The notes beneath the pieces were generated by a model. That model was given only the letters and a program-made list of their open reading frames with translations. It had not been told where the DNA came from and did not search any database. A stretch of DNA of 64,000 nt from Clostridia bacterium (GTDB lineage: Bacteria; Bacillota; Clostridia; Oscillospirales; Acutalibacteraceae). Shown here piece after piece: positions 30,515 through 39,120 of this stretch; within the stretch, counting starts at the first letter, position 1; every line of letters starts with the position of its first letter. The position numbers and the translations under genes are program-made. Location: assembly GCA_017380575.1 (NCBI GenBank), contig JAFODS010000046.1:1-64000 (forward strand), written 5' to 3'.

Positions 30515-30701
30515 TACTCTTGTCAAGAGTAACGCAAAAGCACTTTTGACACACCTTGTATATCAAAAGGTGCTGTTGCGCTCTCCGAGGGTTCGGAACT
30601 GTACACCAAGCGGCTGTTGATGCACAGTTCCCCGTGTCAACCGTGACGACTGTGACAACCTTGTGAGGGGCCCCTATAGGTTGTCACGGTTGACGCGGTT
30701 G
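30515..30701. other. Candidate oriT / replication origin of the mobilizable element
   Basis: A non-coding 187-bp stretch between the relaxase and repA-like genes filled with symmetry: gttactcttg/caagagtaac (perfect, one-base spacer), cacctt/aaggtg, ggaactgt/acagttcc around a 21-nt loop, and nested stems gtcaaccgtgac/gtcacggttgac and gtgacaacct/aggttgtcac. The last motif recurs as ggttgtcac just before the repA-like stop codon. Stems next to a MobV relaxase suggest oriT; repeated GGTTGTCAC units beside a RepA-like ATPase suggest iterons. Both may be present. Confidence 0.6.
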
Positions 30702-31844
30702 TCACGCCTGCAGTACGAATTTTATTCTTCTGCCTGCGTGAGTGCGTCTGCTTTCATAGAGAATATTGTACTCATTAAGCAGTCGCCCGGCGGTGACATT
30801 AAGCTTCATTCCTAACTGAATGGGCGTAATGTCCGTTGGTAAAAAATCTCTGAAGTCGGAAATGCTTCCCTCCCAAACAGGATTTTCTACTGTGATTTTT
30901 TCTGCAATAACTTCGAGCAAAGGGTCAGGTTTTTCTTTCCAGAGTTCAGTTTCAACTTTATCAAGTTCCCATATAAGCAGCTCTTCGTTTCTCATAAGAA
31001 AAAGTTTTTGGTCAGGTTGGTCTCTTCCTGAGACAGCAAGTGTTGCAGTTTTTGCAGTTCGTTTTTCTTTATACATAACAAATGCTCCGTCAGCTGCACC
31101 GAATAAACCATGAGTACCTGATATCATTGCGAAGATATCTTCTGCTTTTTCTTTTCTTGTGTGATGAACAAGCAGAAAACAAATTCCGTATTTGTCCGAA
31201 AAACTTTTGAGTTTGGATGCAACATCATAATCATTTGCATAAGAACATGTTTCGGATAAGTCCTCTCTGACTTTTTGCAAAGTGTCAATAATGATAAGAC
31301 TTGTATCAGGATTGTTACATAAAAACTTTTCAAGTTGGTCAAATAGTCCGTTACTTAAGTTCTTTGCCGAAATAGAGAAAAGCAATTTATCCGTTCCGTC
31401 AGTTCCGAACATTCGGTAAAGTCTTCGTTGCAGTCTTGCATAATCATCTTCAAGTGCAAGATAAAGCACCTTACCTTGTCGTACTTCGTTCCCCCATAAC
31501 GGTTTACCTGTGCTGATATGATAAGCAAGCTGTGCCATTAAAAAACTTTTTCCCACCTTGGGGGCACCTACGAAAAGGTAGGTGCCGGGAAGAATGAGAT
31601 TATCAATGATTGCAGGTTTGCTAAGATAAGCTGAATCATAAAGTTGATTCATTGTTACCGTTTCCATATATGACGGGTCAAGACTCTTATGGATTTCTCT
31701 TTGCATCTCTTCAATTTTTTCTTTATAGCTATTGATGTTTGGTTTACTTTCGGGTATACTATTGTCAGTGTTTTGATTTGACTGTCCGTCATCTGCGCCA
31801 ACAGATGAGAAGGGGACGGTCATTTCTTTTTTTATTTCATTCAT
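30702..31844 (-). CDS. repA: RepA-like hexameric helicase/AAA ATPase
   Basis: A 380-aa RecA-fold ATPase of the RSF1010 RepA type. Walker A GAPKVGKS (about residues 93-100), EDDYARLQRR, Walker B SLIIIDTLQKV and the LLVHHTRK motif are all present; the C-terminus (about 310-380) is a winged-helix-like domain. In integrative mobilizable elements it helps replicate the excised circle. It is coupled with the MobC-like gene (8-nt overlap) and preceded by AAAGGAG. Confidence 0.85.
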   Translation of the reverse strand: MNEIKKEMTVPFSSVGADDGQSNQNTDNSIPESKPNINSYKEKIEEMQREIHKSLDPSYMETVTMNQLYDSAYLSKPAIIDNLILPGTYLFVGAPKVGKSFLMAQLAYHISTGKPLWGNEVRQGKVLYLALEDDYARLQRRLYRMFGTDGTDKLLFSISAKNLSNGLFDQLEKFLCNNPDTSLIIIDTLQKVREDLSETCSYANDYDVASKLKSFSDKYGICFLLVHHTRKEKAEDIFAMISGTHGLFGAADGAFVMYKEKRTAKTATLAVSGRDQPDQKLFLMRNEELLIWELDKVETELWKEKPDPLLEVIAEKITVENPVWEGSISDFRDFLPTDITPIQLGMKLNVTAGRLLNEYNILYESRRTHAGRRIKFVLQA

Positions 31845-32160
31845 TTAATTCTCCTTTCATTTCTCGGAGTGTCTCGGTGATGAGCCTGATAATCTCAAGC
31901 ATCTCATCGGACACTTCGTTTTTGTTTTTTAATTCAGTGAGTACATCTGCAAGATTGTTTTTCAAAGCCTTGAACACTTTCGGGTTGCCGCCGTGAACAA
32001 TAATATCCTGCTTCATACAACGGCGGTAACAGTATTCCTGTTTGCTCAGACCCGATATCGCAACGACTCTGTTTATCTGTTCGTTCTCTTCGGGTGATAC
32101 TCTGAATCCGACAGTTATACTGCGGAAGCGGTTGTGCCGATCTAAATTTTTTGCTGACAT
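31837..32160 (-). CDS. MobC-like relaxosome protein (107 aa)
   Basis: A ribbon-helix-helix-like accessory protein: RSITVGFRVSPEENEQINRV, then SGLSKQEYCYRRCM, as in plasmid mobilization proteins of the MobC group. ATG 32160 lies 1 nt after the integrase stop, so it is translated from the same mRNA; a longer upstream frame overlaps the integrase and is not used. It would bind oriT and assist the relaxase. Confidence 0.78.
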   Translation of the reverse strand: MSAKNLDRHNRFRSITVGFRVSPEENEQINRVVAISGLSKQEYCYRRCMKQDIIVHGGNPKVFKALKNNLADVLTELKNKNEVSDEMLEIIRLITETLREMKGELNE

Positions 32161-32161
32161 T

Positions 32162-33229
32162 TTATTCACGCTCCAGACTGAGTTTTTGTGCAATCTCCGT
32201 TTGCTTTGACGGGAACAGGTGAGCATAGCGGTAAGTGATGTCGATGCTCTCGTGACCGACTCTGTCCGCAATCGCAAGTGCAGGCAATCCGATATCGATG
32301 AGAAGTGAAACGTGCGAATGTCTCAGATCGTGAATACGGATTTTCTTCACTCCCGTTTCGGCACAGCCTCTTCGCATCTCGCGGTGAAGATATCCTTTGG
32401 TTATGAGAAAAATTCTGTCTTCCTTTTTCGGCTTGTAAAATCCGCTGAAGTATCTTTGCATTTCATCGCAGATGAAGTCAGGCATTGTGACTGTGCGTAT
32501 GCTCTTTTTTGTTTTCGGGTCAGTAATAACATCGCGTCCGTCGATACGCTGATATGACTTGTTGATTCGCACGGTCTGATTTTCAAAATCAAAATCACCG
32601 ATAGTCAGTGCGAGCAACTCACCGAGACGGATACCGCACCAATAGAGCATTTCAAATGCGAAGAAAGATACAGGCTTGTCCATCATTGCTTCTGAAAACT
32701 TAAGATATTCCGCCTTTGTCCAGAAAAGCATTTCGCGGTGTTTTTCTCTGCCCATGTTTCCTGCCTTTGCTGCAGGATTTGAGGGTAAGTCGTAGTATCT
32801 CACTGCGTGGTTGAAAATTGCACTGAGCTGATTGTGAATTGTTTTAAGATAACCGGGCGAATACGGTTGGTCATTTTCATCGCGGTAGCACATCAGCTCC
32901 TTCTGCCACGCGATGACATCGGCAACCTTGATTTCACACATCCTCTTCAGACGGAAGTAGGGGAGTATTTTCGTTTCAATAACATTTGCTTTCATAATCC
33001 ACGTGCTTTCCCGGAGCTTAATCTCAAGGTCACTTTTGTAGACGTCATAAAACTCTGCAAAGGTCATTGTCAGGTCGCCTGTGTGCTTGTTGATGAATGT
33101 TGTCTCCCACGCGATTGCATCACGTCGTGTTTTGAAACCTCGTTTGAGCTTTCGGTCATTTTCGCCCTTCCAGTTCGTGAAGTAGACCGAAACATACCAC
33201 GTACCGTTTTTGTCTTTGTAAGCAGGCAT
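32162..33229 (-). CDS. int: Tyrosine integrase of the mobilizable element
   Basis: A 355-aa phage-type integrase. N-terminal AP2-like arm-binding region (GTWYVSVYFTNWKGE), SAM-like core-binding domain (about 65-165), and a catalytic domain with Arg (WCGIRLGEL), the IHDLRHSHVS box, GHES and Tyr in ITYRYAHL. It inserts and excises the element by recombination between att sites; the guaA 3' end beside it (34003-34016) is the likely target. AAGGAG precedes ATG. First long gene of the element's operon, after the excisionase. Confidence 0.93.
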   Translation of the reverse strand: MPAYKDKNGTWYVSVYFTNWKGENDRKLKRGFKTRRDAIAWETTFINKHTGDLTMTFAEFYDVYKSDLEIKLRESTWIMKANVIETKILPYFRLKRMCEIKVADVIAWQKELMCYRDENDQPYSPGYLKTIHNQLSAIFNHAVRYYDLPSNPAAKAGNMGREKHREMLFWTKAEYLKFSEAMMDKPVSFFAFEMLYWCGIRLGELLALTIGDFDFENQTVRINKSYQRIDGRDVITDPKTKKSIRTVTMPDFICDEMQRYFSGFYKPKKEDRIFLITKGYLHREMRRGCAETGVKKIRIHDLRHSHVSLLIDIGLPALAIADRVGHESIDITYRYAHLFPSKQTEIAQKLSLERE

Positions 33230-33246
33230 TTGATTTCTCCTTCCTT

Positions 33247-33429
33247 TTAATTTGTCGACATACCGTAAATCTGCTCTGAAAGATAACGGCGGCTTACTTT
33301 GCCCTTGAATACATAGTATCCCTTGGCTTCAAGTTCCTTGTTGAACTGCTCGATAATCTGATATGCAAGAGTCAGGGAGATACCGAGCTCTTCGCTTACC
33401 TGCTTTGCTGTCATAAGAACGCTTGGCAT
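33247..33429 (-). CDS. xis: Excisionase-like small DNA-binding protein (60 aa)
   Basis: ATG 33429 follows GGAGG by 8 nt; the longer frame from 33489 lacks a site. MTAKQVSEELGISLTLAYQI is a winged helix-turn-helix of the MerR/Xis type and YYVFKGKVSRRYL the wing. Lies 17 nt before the integrase and should direct excision. Confidence 0.8.
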   Translation of the reverse strand: MPSVLMTAKQVSEELGISLTLAYQIIEQFNKELEAKGYYVFKGKVSRRYLSEQIYGMSTN

Positions 33430-33653
33430 AAGCTTTTCCTCCTTTCCTGTAAAATTTATTACAAGTCGGTTGCCCGACATGGAATACATAATTTACCCCT
33501 TCACTTAATAACGGACATTTTTTAGTCAAAACAGGACCCCCTTTTTTGAAAAATTTTTTTACCCTCTATTATGTACGCACTGGGAGAGACCAAATTCGGC
33601 ATCATTTTCCAAAAAATTCACAAAAATTTCAAAAAAGTCCTTGAAAAAACCCT

Positions 33654-33776
33654 CTATTTACTTATTGCTGACTTTTTTCAGAATTTATAACCAAAAATTT
33701 GATTTTGCTGAAAAATGCTTTTATTTTACCTATCTACTTATCTGTTGCTGACTGTTTTGAAAATTTATAACTAAAA
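33654..33776. repeat. AT-rich direct repeats next to the excisionase gene
   Basis: 33654-33696 and 33730-33776 share ctat-t-acttat-tgctgact-tttt--gaatttataac-aaaa, offset 76 bp, with a few differences. They lie between xis and the attachment site, where integrase arm or excisionase sites are expected. Confidence 0.55.
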
Positions 33777-33852
33777 CTTTAAAAATTTATTTCAGAGGAA
33801 AAATACGATCGGATTTACAGTATCACTCACCTGATTTCGGGCATAAAAAATA

Positions 33853-33889
33853 CCCCTCTCGGATGAACTAAGTGTTCAAACGAGAGAGG
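33853..33889 (-). terminator. Terminator downstream of guaA
   Basis: Stem cccctctcg / cgagagagg with an inner tgaac/gttca stem. On the minus strand the stem is followed by TATTTTTTAT, so it stops guaA transcription before the element's genes. 33430-33852 otherwise holds only the AT-rich repeats. Confidence 0.8.
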
Positions 33890-34002
33890 TTATCTCTGTA
33901 TGATTTTATTGTGAAGAAGCCGTATTCAGTATCATTTGAGTATCAGACGGCTTTTCCGAAGTCCTGAAACCCTTGATAAATAAGGATTTTTTTGCTTCGG
34001 TT

Positions 34003-34016
34003 ATTATTCCCACTCA
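34003..34016. repeat. Candidate attR at the guaA 3' end
   Basis: attattcccactca, identical to 1773-1786, overlaps the last codons and TAA stop of guaA. The gene is left intact, as is usual for islands that use this site. Confidence 0.5.
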
Positions 34017-35005
34017 ATTGTGCCTGTCGGCTTGGGAGTGAGGTCGAAGAGGACACGGTTGATGCCTTCAACTTCATTTGTGATTCTTGCTGTGATCTTA
34101 TGAAGAACAGGGTAGGGGATTTCTTCGATTGTTGCTGTCATAGCATCCTTTGTGTTAACAGCACGGATGATTGCCGGCCAGCCTTCGTAGCGGCTTTCGT
34201 CCTTAACACCAACGCTCTTGATATCAGGCACAGCGATGAAATACTGCCATACCTTTTCAGCAAGACCGTTGAGGTCGAATTCTTCGCGGAGGATTGCATC
34301 TGCTTCGCGGAGAGCGTGAAGTCTGTCACGTGTGATTGCACCGAGGCAACGTACGCCAAGTCCGGGACCCGGGAACGGCTGACGGTAAACCATAGCGTGA
34401 GGGAGACCGAGTGCTTCACCGACAACTCTTACTTCGTCCTTGAAGAGGAGCTTGATCGGCTCAACGAGCTGCATTTCCATATCTTCGGGAAGACCGCCAA
34501 CGTTGTGGTGAGATTTAACAGCTTTTTTGCCTTCTGCCTGCTTGATGCTTTCGAGAATGTCGGGATAAATTGTGCCCTGAGCGAGGAATGAAATTCCGTC
34601 AAGCTTTGCAGCTTCTTCATCAAATACCTTGATGAATTCTGCACCGATAATCTTTCTCTTGCTTTCGGGATCGCTTACGCCTGCAAGAAGGTCGAGGAAA
34701 CGGTCTGTTGCATCAACGTAGATAAGGTTTGCATCGAGCTGATTCTGGAAAACTTCGATAACGTTTTCGCTTTCGCCCTTACGCATAAGTCCGTGGTTAA
34801 CGTGAACACAAACGAGCTGCTTGCCGATAGCCTTGATGAGCAATGCTGCAACAACTGATGAGTCAACACCGCCTGAGAGAGCGAGAAGAACTTTCTTGTC
34901 GCCAACCTGCTCCTGAACAGCCTTTACCTGCTCGTCGATGAACGCGTTTGCAAGTTCAAAATTGGTGATTCTTTCCATTGATTCGGGTCTTTTGTTCTGA
35001 TCCAT
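34004..35005 (-). CDS. guaA: GMP synthase, ATP-pyrophosphatase half only
   Basis: A 333-aa protein equal to the synthetase part of GuaA: PP-loop LALSGGVDSSVVAALL (about residues 40-55), HVNHGLMRKGE, LAQGTIYPDILES, FPGPGLGVRCLG and the dimerization end TGTIEWE. It makes GMP from XMP using ATP and ammonia. The glutamine amidotransferase domain (about 200 residues) of a standard 510-525-aa GuaA is absent and is not in this window, so a separate amidotransferase subunit or free ammonia must serve. ATG 35005 is chosen since the sequence before it is the GGAGG site. Promoter at 35068-35096. Confidence 0.9.
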   Translation of the reverse strand: MDQNKRPESMERITNFELANAFIDEQVKAVQEQVGDKKVLLALSGGVDSSVVAALLIKAIGKQLVCVHVNHGLMRKGESENVIEVFQNQLDANLIYVDATDRFLDLLAGVSDPESKRKIIGAEFIKVFDEEAAKLDGISFLAQGTIYPDILESIKQAEGKKAVKSHHNVGGLPEDMEMQLVEPIKLLFKDEVRVVGEALGLPHAMVYRQPFPGPGLGVRCLGAITRDRLHALREADAILREEFDLNGLAEKVWQYFIAVPDIKSVGVKDESRYEGWPAIIRAVNTKDAMTATIEEIPYPVLHKITARITNEVEGINRVLFDLTPKPTGTIEWE

Positions 35006-35067
35006 AATACTGACCTCCTGCATATAGTTTTCGAGAAAATCTCACAGTTAGTTTTTTAATGTAGAAA

Positions 35068-35096
35068 ATTATATCACAACGTTTTTTGAATATCAA
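35068..35096 (-). promoter_or_regulatory. Promoter of guaA
   Basis: Minus strand TTGATA (35096-35091), 17-bp spacer with TGTGA, TATAAT (35073-35068). No purine riboswitch is seen in the 63-nt leader. Confidence 0.75.
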
Positions 35097-35211
35097 TATT
35101 TTATTTAGTAAAATAGTGTACTTTTTTAAACAATTTTTGGTGGGGTTTACGGATGGTTTTTGTTAATTAAAAGAAGTGATTATGTGCTGAGTTTTTAAAA
35201 GCAACAGACAG

Positions 35212-35418
35212 ATTCGGGTTTGTCGGGGTGTTTAATTTTTCGCAGAATTCAATACCTCCATCTGATGAGGGAGGTGGCAAAACCGTAGGTTTTGACGGAG
35301 GGAGAGATAGCACAAGCTTTTACTACCCCTCAGTCTTGCCTACGGCAAGCCAGCTCCCCTGACAAGTGGAGCTGCGCACTTTTTTAGCTAAAAAAAGAAG
35401 AGCTCGACAAACCCGAAT
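35212..35418. repeat. Dispersed element with 14-bp terminal inverted repeats
   Basis: attcgggtttgtcg (35212-35225) and cgacaaacccgaat (35405-35418) bracket about 180 bp that contain further stems: acctccatctgatgagggaggt, aaaaccgtaggtttt and cttgcctacggcaag. No ORF. The inner text resembles repeats common in Oscillospiraceae genomes. It may be a miniature mobile element or an RNA-forming intergenic repeat. Confidence 0.65.
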
Positions 35419-35509
35419 TTAGCAGGATATTTAAAATCGTTCTTGTAGGGTGTGACGCTTGCGACACACCGTTAAATACAGCAGAATATCGGCACGTCGT
35501 AAACGTCGT

Positions 35510-35635
35510 GCCCTACGAACCCAGTTTCAATCAACTGCGTAGGGACGGGCGTCCCGTCAGAAATGTGCAAAATGTCGGGCAGATGATATCTGCCCCTACG
35601 AACCCTGTTTCAATCAACTGCGTAGGGACGGGCGT
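35510..35635. repeat. GC-rich intergenic tandem repeat
   Basis: Two 43-bp copies (35510-35552 and 35593-35635), one mismatch, period 83, core gcgtagggacgggcgtcc. Related fragments continue to about 35700 (ggccggtccctacg). It is much richer in G+C than the flanks. A reading frame across it exists only because the repeat has few stop codons; I do not call it a gene. Confidence 0.75.
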
Positions 35636-35843
35636 CCTCGACCGTCCGTTAACACAGCAGAATCTGCGGACCGTCCGGGAGGCCGGTCCCTACGTGCACA
35701 GAGATAGATTGTGCGAAATCAAAGAGCTCCACAAATCCGAATTTGACGGGGACATTGAAATTTCATTATAATAACTGTGAGTTTTAATTGTTTTTTTCAG
35801 TCTAATAAATGAAGGGCAAGCTCTTCGGAAAGGGGGAAGTCTG

Positions 35844-36401
35844 ATGGATAACGGTGCAGGTAGCTACCGCCGTTTCCTTGACGGTGATGATGACAGTTTT
35901 GTTGAAATAATCAAAGATTATAAAGACGGGCTGATGTTTTATATCAACGGTATTGTCTGTAATTTACATACGGCTGAAGATCTTACGGAAGAGACCTTTG
36001 TGAAAATTGTTACTAAAAAGCCTCACTTTTCAGGCAAGTCGAGCTTTAAAACGTGGATTTACGCAATCGGACGGAATGTTACTCTTGATTATCTGCGTAA
36101 AAATTCAGAAATCAAAGCTTATCCGTCAGAAGAGAAGATATATCTTTCGGCGGATGAGGAAGACTTTGAAAAAACTTTTCTCAAAGAAGAAAGAAAAATT
36201 ATTCTTCACCGTGCGATGTGCAGGCTGAAGCCCGAATACCGGCAGATTCTCTGGCTGATTTATTTTGAAGATTTCAGCAACAAAGAGGCTGCAAAAATTA
36301 TGAAGAAAAAAGTACATAATATCGAGGTGCTTGTTTCAAGAGCGAGAAAGGCTTTGAAGGAAGAGCTTGAAAGGGAGGATTTTATCTATGAAGAGTTATG
36401 A
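35844..36401 (+). CDS. ECF-type RNA polymerase sigma factor
   Basis: A 185-aa sigma-70 family regulator. Region 2 is at about 20-85 (AEDLTEETFVKI, FKTWIYAIGRNVTLDYLRK) and region 4 at about 125-175 (LKPEYRQILWLIYFEDFSNK EAAKIM), the DNA-recognition helix-turn-helix. It directs polymerase to a regulon not visible here. AAAGGGGGAAG precedes the start. The next gene overlaps its end by 14 nt and encodes a membrane protein that is probably its anti-sigma factor. Confidence 0.9.
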   Translation: MDNGAGSYRRFLDGDDDSFVEIIKDYKDGLMFYINGIVCNLHTAEDLTEETFVKIVTKKPHFSGKSSFKTWIYAIGRNVTLDYLRKNSEIKAYPSEEKIYLSADEEDFEKTFLKEERKIILHRAMCRLKPEYRQILWLIYFEDFSNKEAAKIMKKKVHNIEVLVSRARKALKEELEREDFIYEEL

Positions 36402-37161
36402 TGAAATGGCTGAAAATGTTTTTCGTCGAAGAGATGAATATGTTATAAAGAAAAGAGAGATAAGGAAAAAAACAGTTAAATTGTCCGTTTCCTTCGCTTG
36501 TATGGCACTTGTGCTGGTTGCAGGTTTTGGTGTGTGGCAAAATGGAAGATTTGAAAATAAACCTTTAAATAGCACTGAGGTAAACGAGCAGAGAACAGAT
36601 AACACTAAAGAAAAAGAAAATCAGACGATTGCTGATTCAACCGTTTCCGGAGAAAGAGATTATTACGGACCCGTTACGGATACACCTTATATCAACGGTG
36701 TCTGCATTCCTCTTGACGGAGAATGGAATTGCAACGGAGAAAAATTAAAGATGATTGAATCTTACGAGGGTAGCATTTCATCTGCTTTAGCTTGCTATGC
36801 TTTACCTAAGAACGGTGATCAGTTTTTTTCAATTCCCTTGCACGCCGCGTTTGATGCATACGGTGAAACGGACGAGGAAACAGGAAAGAAAATCGTTTAT
36901 AGAGTTGTTGTCCGCGTTTTTGAGGACGGAAAAATGATTATGGGCAAGGAAAATCTTCTGAAGATTGCAGAGAAGCTTGGCGAAAGGGGATATGTTTCAG
37001 CGGTTGAAATACCAAACGATCAAGACGACCTTGCTGTGTTGACTCTTCATGTTACAGAGGAAGATCTTAAGAATTTCCCCGAAGATAAAGATAACGGATA
37101 TTTCTTTTTCCTCTTTAAAGAGGACGATATGGTTGGCTCATGGCCGGGCAAAACAGAGTAA
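36388..37161 (+). CDS. Membrane protein, probable anti-sigma partner
   Basis: A 257-aa protein. ATG 36388 follows GGGAGG. A short cytoplasmic N-terminus (MKSYDEMAENVFRRRDEYV) is followed by one transmembrane helix (about 33-52, LSVSFACMALVLVAGFGVW) and a large extracytoplasmic region with no recognised domain. This is the topology of an ECF anti-sigma factor and sensor, but no zinc-binding anti-sigma motif is visible. Role inferred from its overlap with the sigma gene. Confidence 0.65.
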   Translation: MKSYDEMAENVFRRRDEYVIKKREIRKKTVKLSVSFACMALVLVAGFGVWQNGRFENKPLNSTEVNEQRTDNTKEKENQTIADSTVSGERDYYGPVTDTPYINGVCIPLDGEWNCNGEKLKMIESYEGSISSALACYALPKNGDQFFSIPLHAAFDAYGETDEETGKKIVYRVVVRVFEDGKMIMGKENLLKIAEKLGERGYVSAVEIPNDQDDLAVLTLHVTEEDLKNFPEDKDNGYFFFLFKEDDMVGSWPGKTE

Positions 37162-37178
37162 CTCTGAATAAAACGTAG

Positions 37179-37216
37179 TGCGACAGATTCTTTTGTGAGT
37201 CTGTCGCATAAATTTT
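37179..37216 (+). terminator. Terminator after the sigma/anti-sigma operon
   Basis: Arms tgcgacaga / tctgtcgca followed by taaatttt. A second T-rich hairpin (aaaaacacttt / aaggtgttttt) lies at 37236-37266. Confidence 0.75.
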
Positions 37217-37311
37217 AAAAAGCATTGACTTTAATAAAAACACTTTCCTTGCGAAGGTGTTTTTATTGCTTTTGAAGAAAATTTGTGCTATCATTTCTCA
37301 GAGGTGATAAA

Positions 37312-38553
37312 ATGAGCCTTAAGGACAGAATCAGATTCAAAAATGGTAAATTAAAGGTTATGCAGATTTCAGATCTGCAGGATACTAAAAGCACAAGCGT
37401 CGATACGCTTCGCTTTGTTGACGATGCGATTGCGAAGGTGAAGCCTGATTTTATTATTATAACCGGCGATCAGCTCGACGTTGTCGGCTTGTGGGGTAAA
37501 GGCGAAAAAGCCGAGAAAAACGTTGAAACCGCAATCCGCAGACTTTTCAGTGCAATTGAAAAGCATAACATTCCGTATGTTCTTACCTTCGGCAACCACG
37601 ACCGAGAAACAGGTGTGTCGAATGAAAAGCAGGCAGAGATTTACGCAACACTTAAAAACTGCATCTGCTTTGACGATATTAACGACGGCAGGCCCGATGT
37701 CGGCACATTCAATGTTTCTGTTCTTTCATCGGACGGTAAGAGAGTTCCTCTCAACTTTTTTGTTATGGATACTCATTCAAAAACAAAGGGTGTCGGTTTT
37801 GAAGGTGTTAACGATGCACAGCTTGAGTGGTACAGGAAAACAGGAGAGGAATTAAAGGTTGAAAACGGCGGAGAAATCGTACCGTCAATGGTATTTCAGC
37901 ATATTCCTGTCAGCAACCTTATGGGACTTTTCAAGGAAGTTCCGAAAGGAACAAAGGGTGCTGAGTGCGATTTCGTAAAGGGTAATAAAAAATATTGGGT
38001 GCTTGACGAGGAAAAGCTTTTCCATAACTATACATACGGCGAAACTCCGTCAATGACCCTCGGCACAAAAGAGTTTGATGCGATGAAGGCACAGGGCGAT
38101 GTTTTTGCGATGTATTTCGGACACGACCATTACAATTCATTCGCAGGCAAGGTTGACGGTATCGACCTCGGATATTGCCCCGGTATGGGTTACAACAGCT
38201 ACGGCTCAAAGTACAGAGCTTTCCGCGTTTTTGAATTTGACGAGAATGATGTAAAAAATTACAAAACATATTCGCTCAATTACAAGGATTGTTGCGGAAA
38301 GTTTTACACTGCACCGTTGAAAAATTCACTTACCTTCTGGTCACCTTGCAACCCGTCAGCGGCAGGCCCGTTTGCGGTGAAGATTCTTTCGGTATTGATA
38401 CCGATTGTTGTTGCACTTGTTCTTGTTTATAAGTTTGTAAGTGCAGATTTTGTTAAGGAATTCTTGTTCGGACTCGTTGATTTCGGTTTGCTGTATGGTG
38501 TTATATCCTTTGTTGCAAATAAAATTATGCGAAACATATTAACTAAAAAATAA
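37312..38553 (+). CDS. Metallophosphoesterase with C-terminal membrane segments
   Basis: A 413-aa calcineurin-like phosphoesterase. Metal ligands: D-x-Q near the start (QISDLQD, an altered D-x-H), FIIITGDQLD (GDxxD), FGNHDRE (GNHD), FQHIPVS (H) and YFGHDHYNS (GHDH). Residues about 360-410 form two transmembrane helices. ATG 37312 follows AGAGGTG; the longer frame has no ribosome site. Substrate unknown; related proteins act on cell-surface phosphodiesters. First of three co-directed genes that may be cotranscribed. Confidence 0.82.
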   Translation: MSLKDRIRFKNGKLKVMQISDLQDTKSTSVDTLRFVDDAIAKVKPDFIIITGDQLDVVGLWGKGEKAEKNVETAIRRLFSAIEKHNIPYVLTFGNHDRETGVSNEKQAEIYATLKNCICFDDINDGRPDVGTFNVSVLSSDGKRVPLNFFVMDTHSKTKGVGFEGVNDAQLEWYRKTGEELKVENGGEIVPSMVFQHIPVSNLMGLFKEVPKGTKGAECDFVKGNKKYWVLDEEKLFHNYTYGETPSMTLGTKEFDAMKAQGDVFAMYFGHDHYNSFAGKVDGIDLGYCPGMGYNSYGSKYRAFRVFEFDENDVKNYKTYSLNYKDCCGKFYTAPLKNSLTFWSPCNPSAAGPFAVKILSVLIPIVVALVLVYKFVSADFVKEFLFGLVDFGLLYGVISFVANKIMRNILTKK

Positions 38554-38566
38554 TGAGGTGTATAAA

Positions 38567-39109
38567 ATGAACGAAGTAATGAAAACAATTCTTAAAAGAC
38601 AGACAATCCGTGAATACAAACCTGAGCAGATTACGGATGAACAGCTTGAAGCACTTATGCAGGCGGCACTCCGTGCTCCGAGCGGAAGAAACGGTCAGCC
38701 GTGCCACGTGCGTTTTGTGCAGAATGCGGAAATGCTTAAGGAAATGAACGTTGATTTCAAGGAGCTTGTCGGCTACGACACTCCTGCTTACACCCGTTGG
38801 GATACTAACCCTGTTTACCACAATGCTCCGACATTTATCGTGCTTTTTGCTGAGGGCGAAAGCTATATGGACGGCGGAATTATGTGTGAAAATATCTGCA
38901 TCGCCGCTGAAGGAATGGGTCTCGGCACTTGTATAATTGCAAGCGTAGGAGCTCTTTTTGCAGACGGTAATGAGCAGGGCAACAAGTGGAAACGTGCTTG
39001 GGATATTCCTGAAAATTACAAATTCCTCATTGCAATTGCGGTCGGATATCCCGATGAAAAACCCGAAATGAAGCCGAGATTCGAAGACAGAATCAAGGTT
39101 ATTAAATAA
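38567..39109 (+). CDS. Nitroreductase family protein
   Basis: A 180-aa FMN-dependent oxidoreductase. It opens with the family hallmark RQTIREYKPEQIT and has LRAPSGRNGQPCHVRFV (flavin phosphate binding) and GMGLGTCIIASV. It would reduce nitro, quinone or other small acceptors using NAD(P)H. ATG 38567 is preceded by TGAGGTG, 14 nt after the phosphoesterase gene. Physiological substrate unknown. Confidence 0.88.
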   Translation: MNEVMKTILKRQTIREYKPEQITDEQLEALMQAALRAPSGRNGQPCHVRFVQNAEMLKEMNVDFKELVGYDTPAYTRWDTNPVYHNAPTFIVLFAEGESYMDGGIMCENICIAAEGMGLGTCIIASVGALFADGNEQGNKWKRAWDIPENYKFLIAIAVGYPDEKPEMKPRFEDRIKVIK

Positions 39110-39120
39110 GGAGAATGACT

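Noticed and set aside
30445-30701. CRISPR-like array
   Set aside because: The repeats are inverted and nested with no regular spacers; they fit an origin.
33992-34591. 199-codon plus-strand frame opposite guaA
   Set aside because: Antisense shadow of a conserved gene; Cys/Phe-rich nonsense-like composition and no ribosome site.
35024-35160. Purine riboswitch upstream of guaA
   Set aside because: None of the conserved loop motifs is present in the short leader; only a promoter is supported.
35508-35771. Open frame of 87 codons on the plus strand
   Set aside because: It lies across the GC-rich tandem repeat and reads the repeat unit twice; no ribosome site or family. Treated as repeat DNA.
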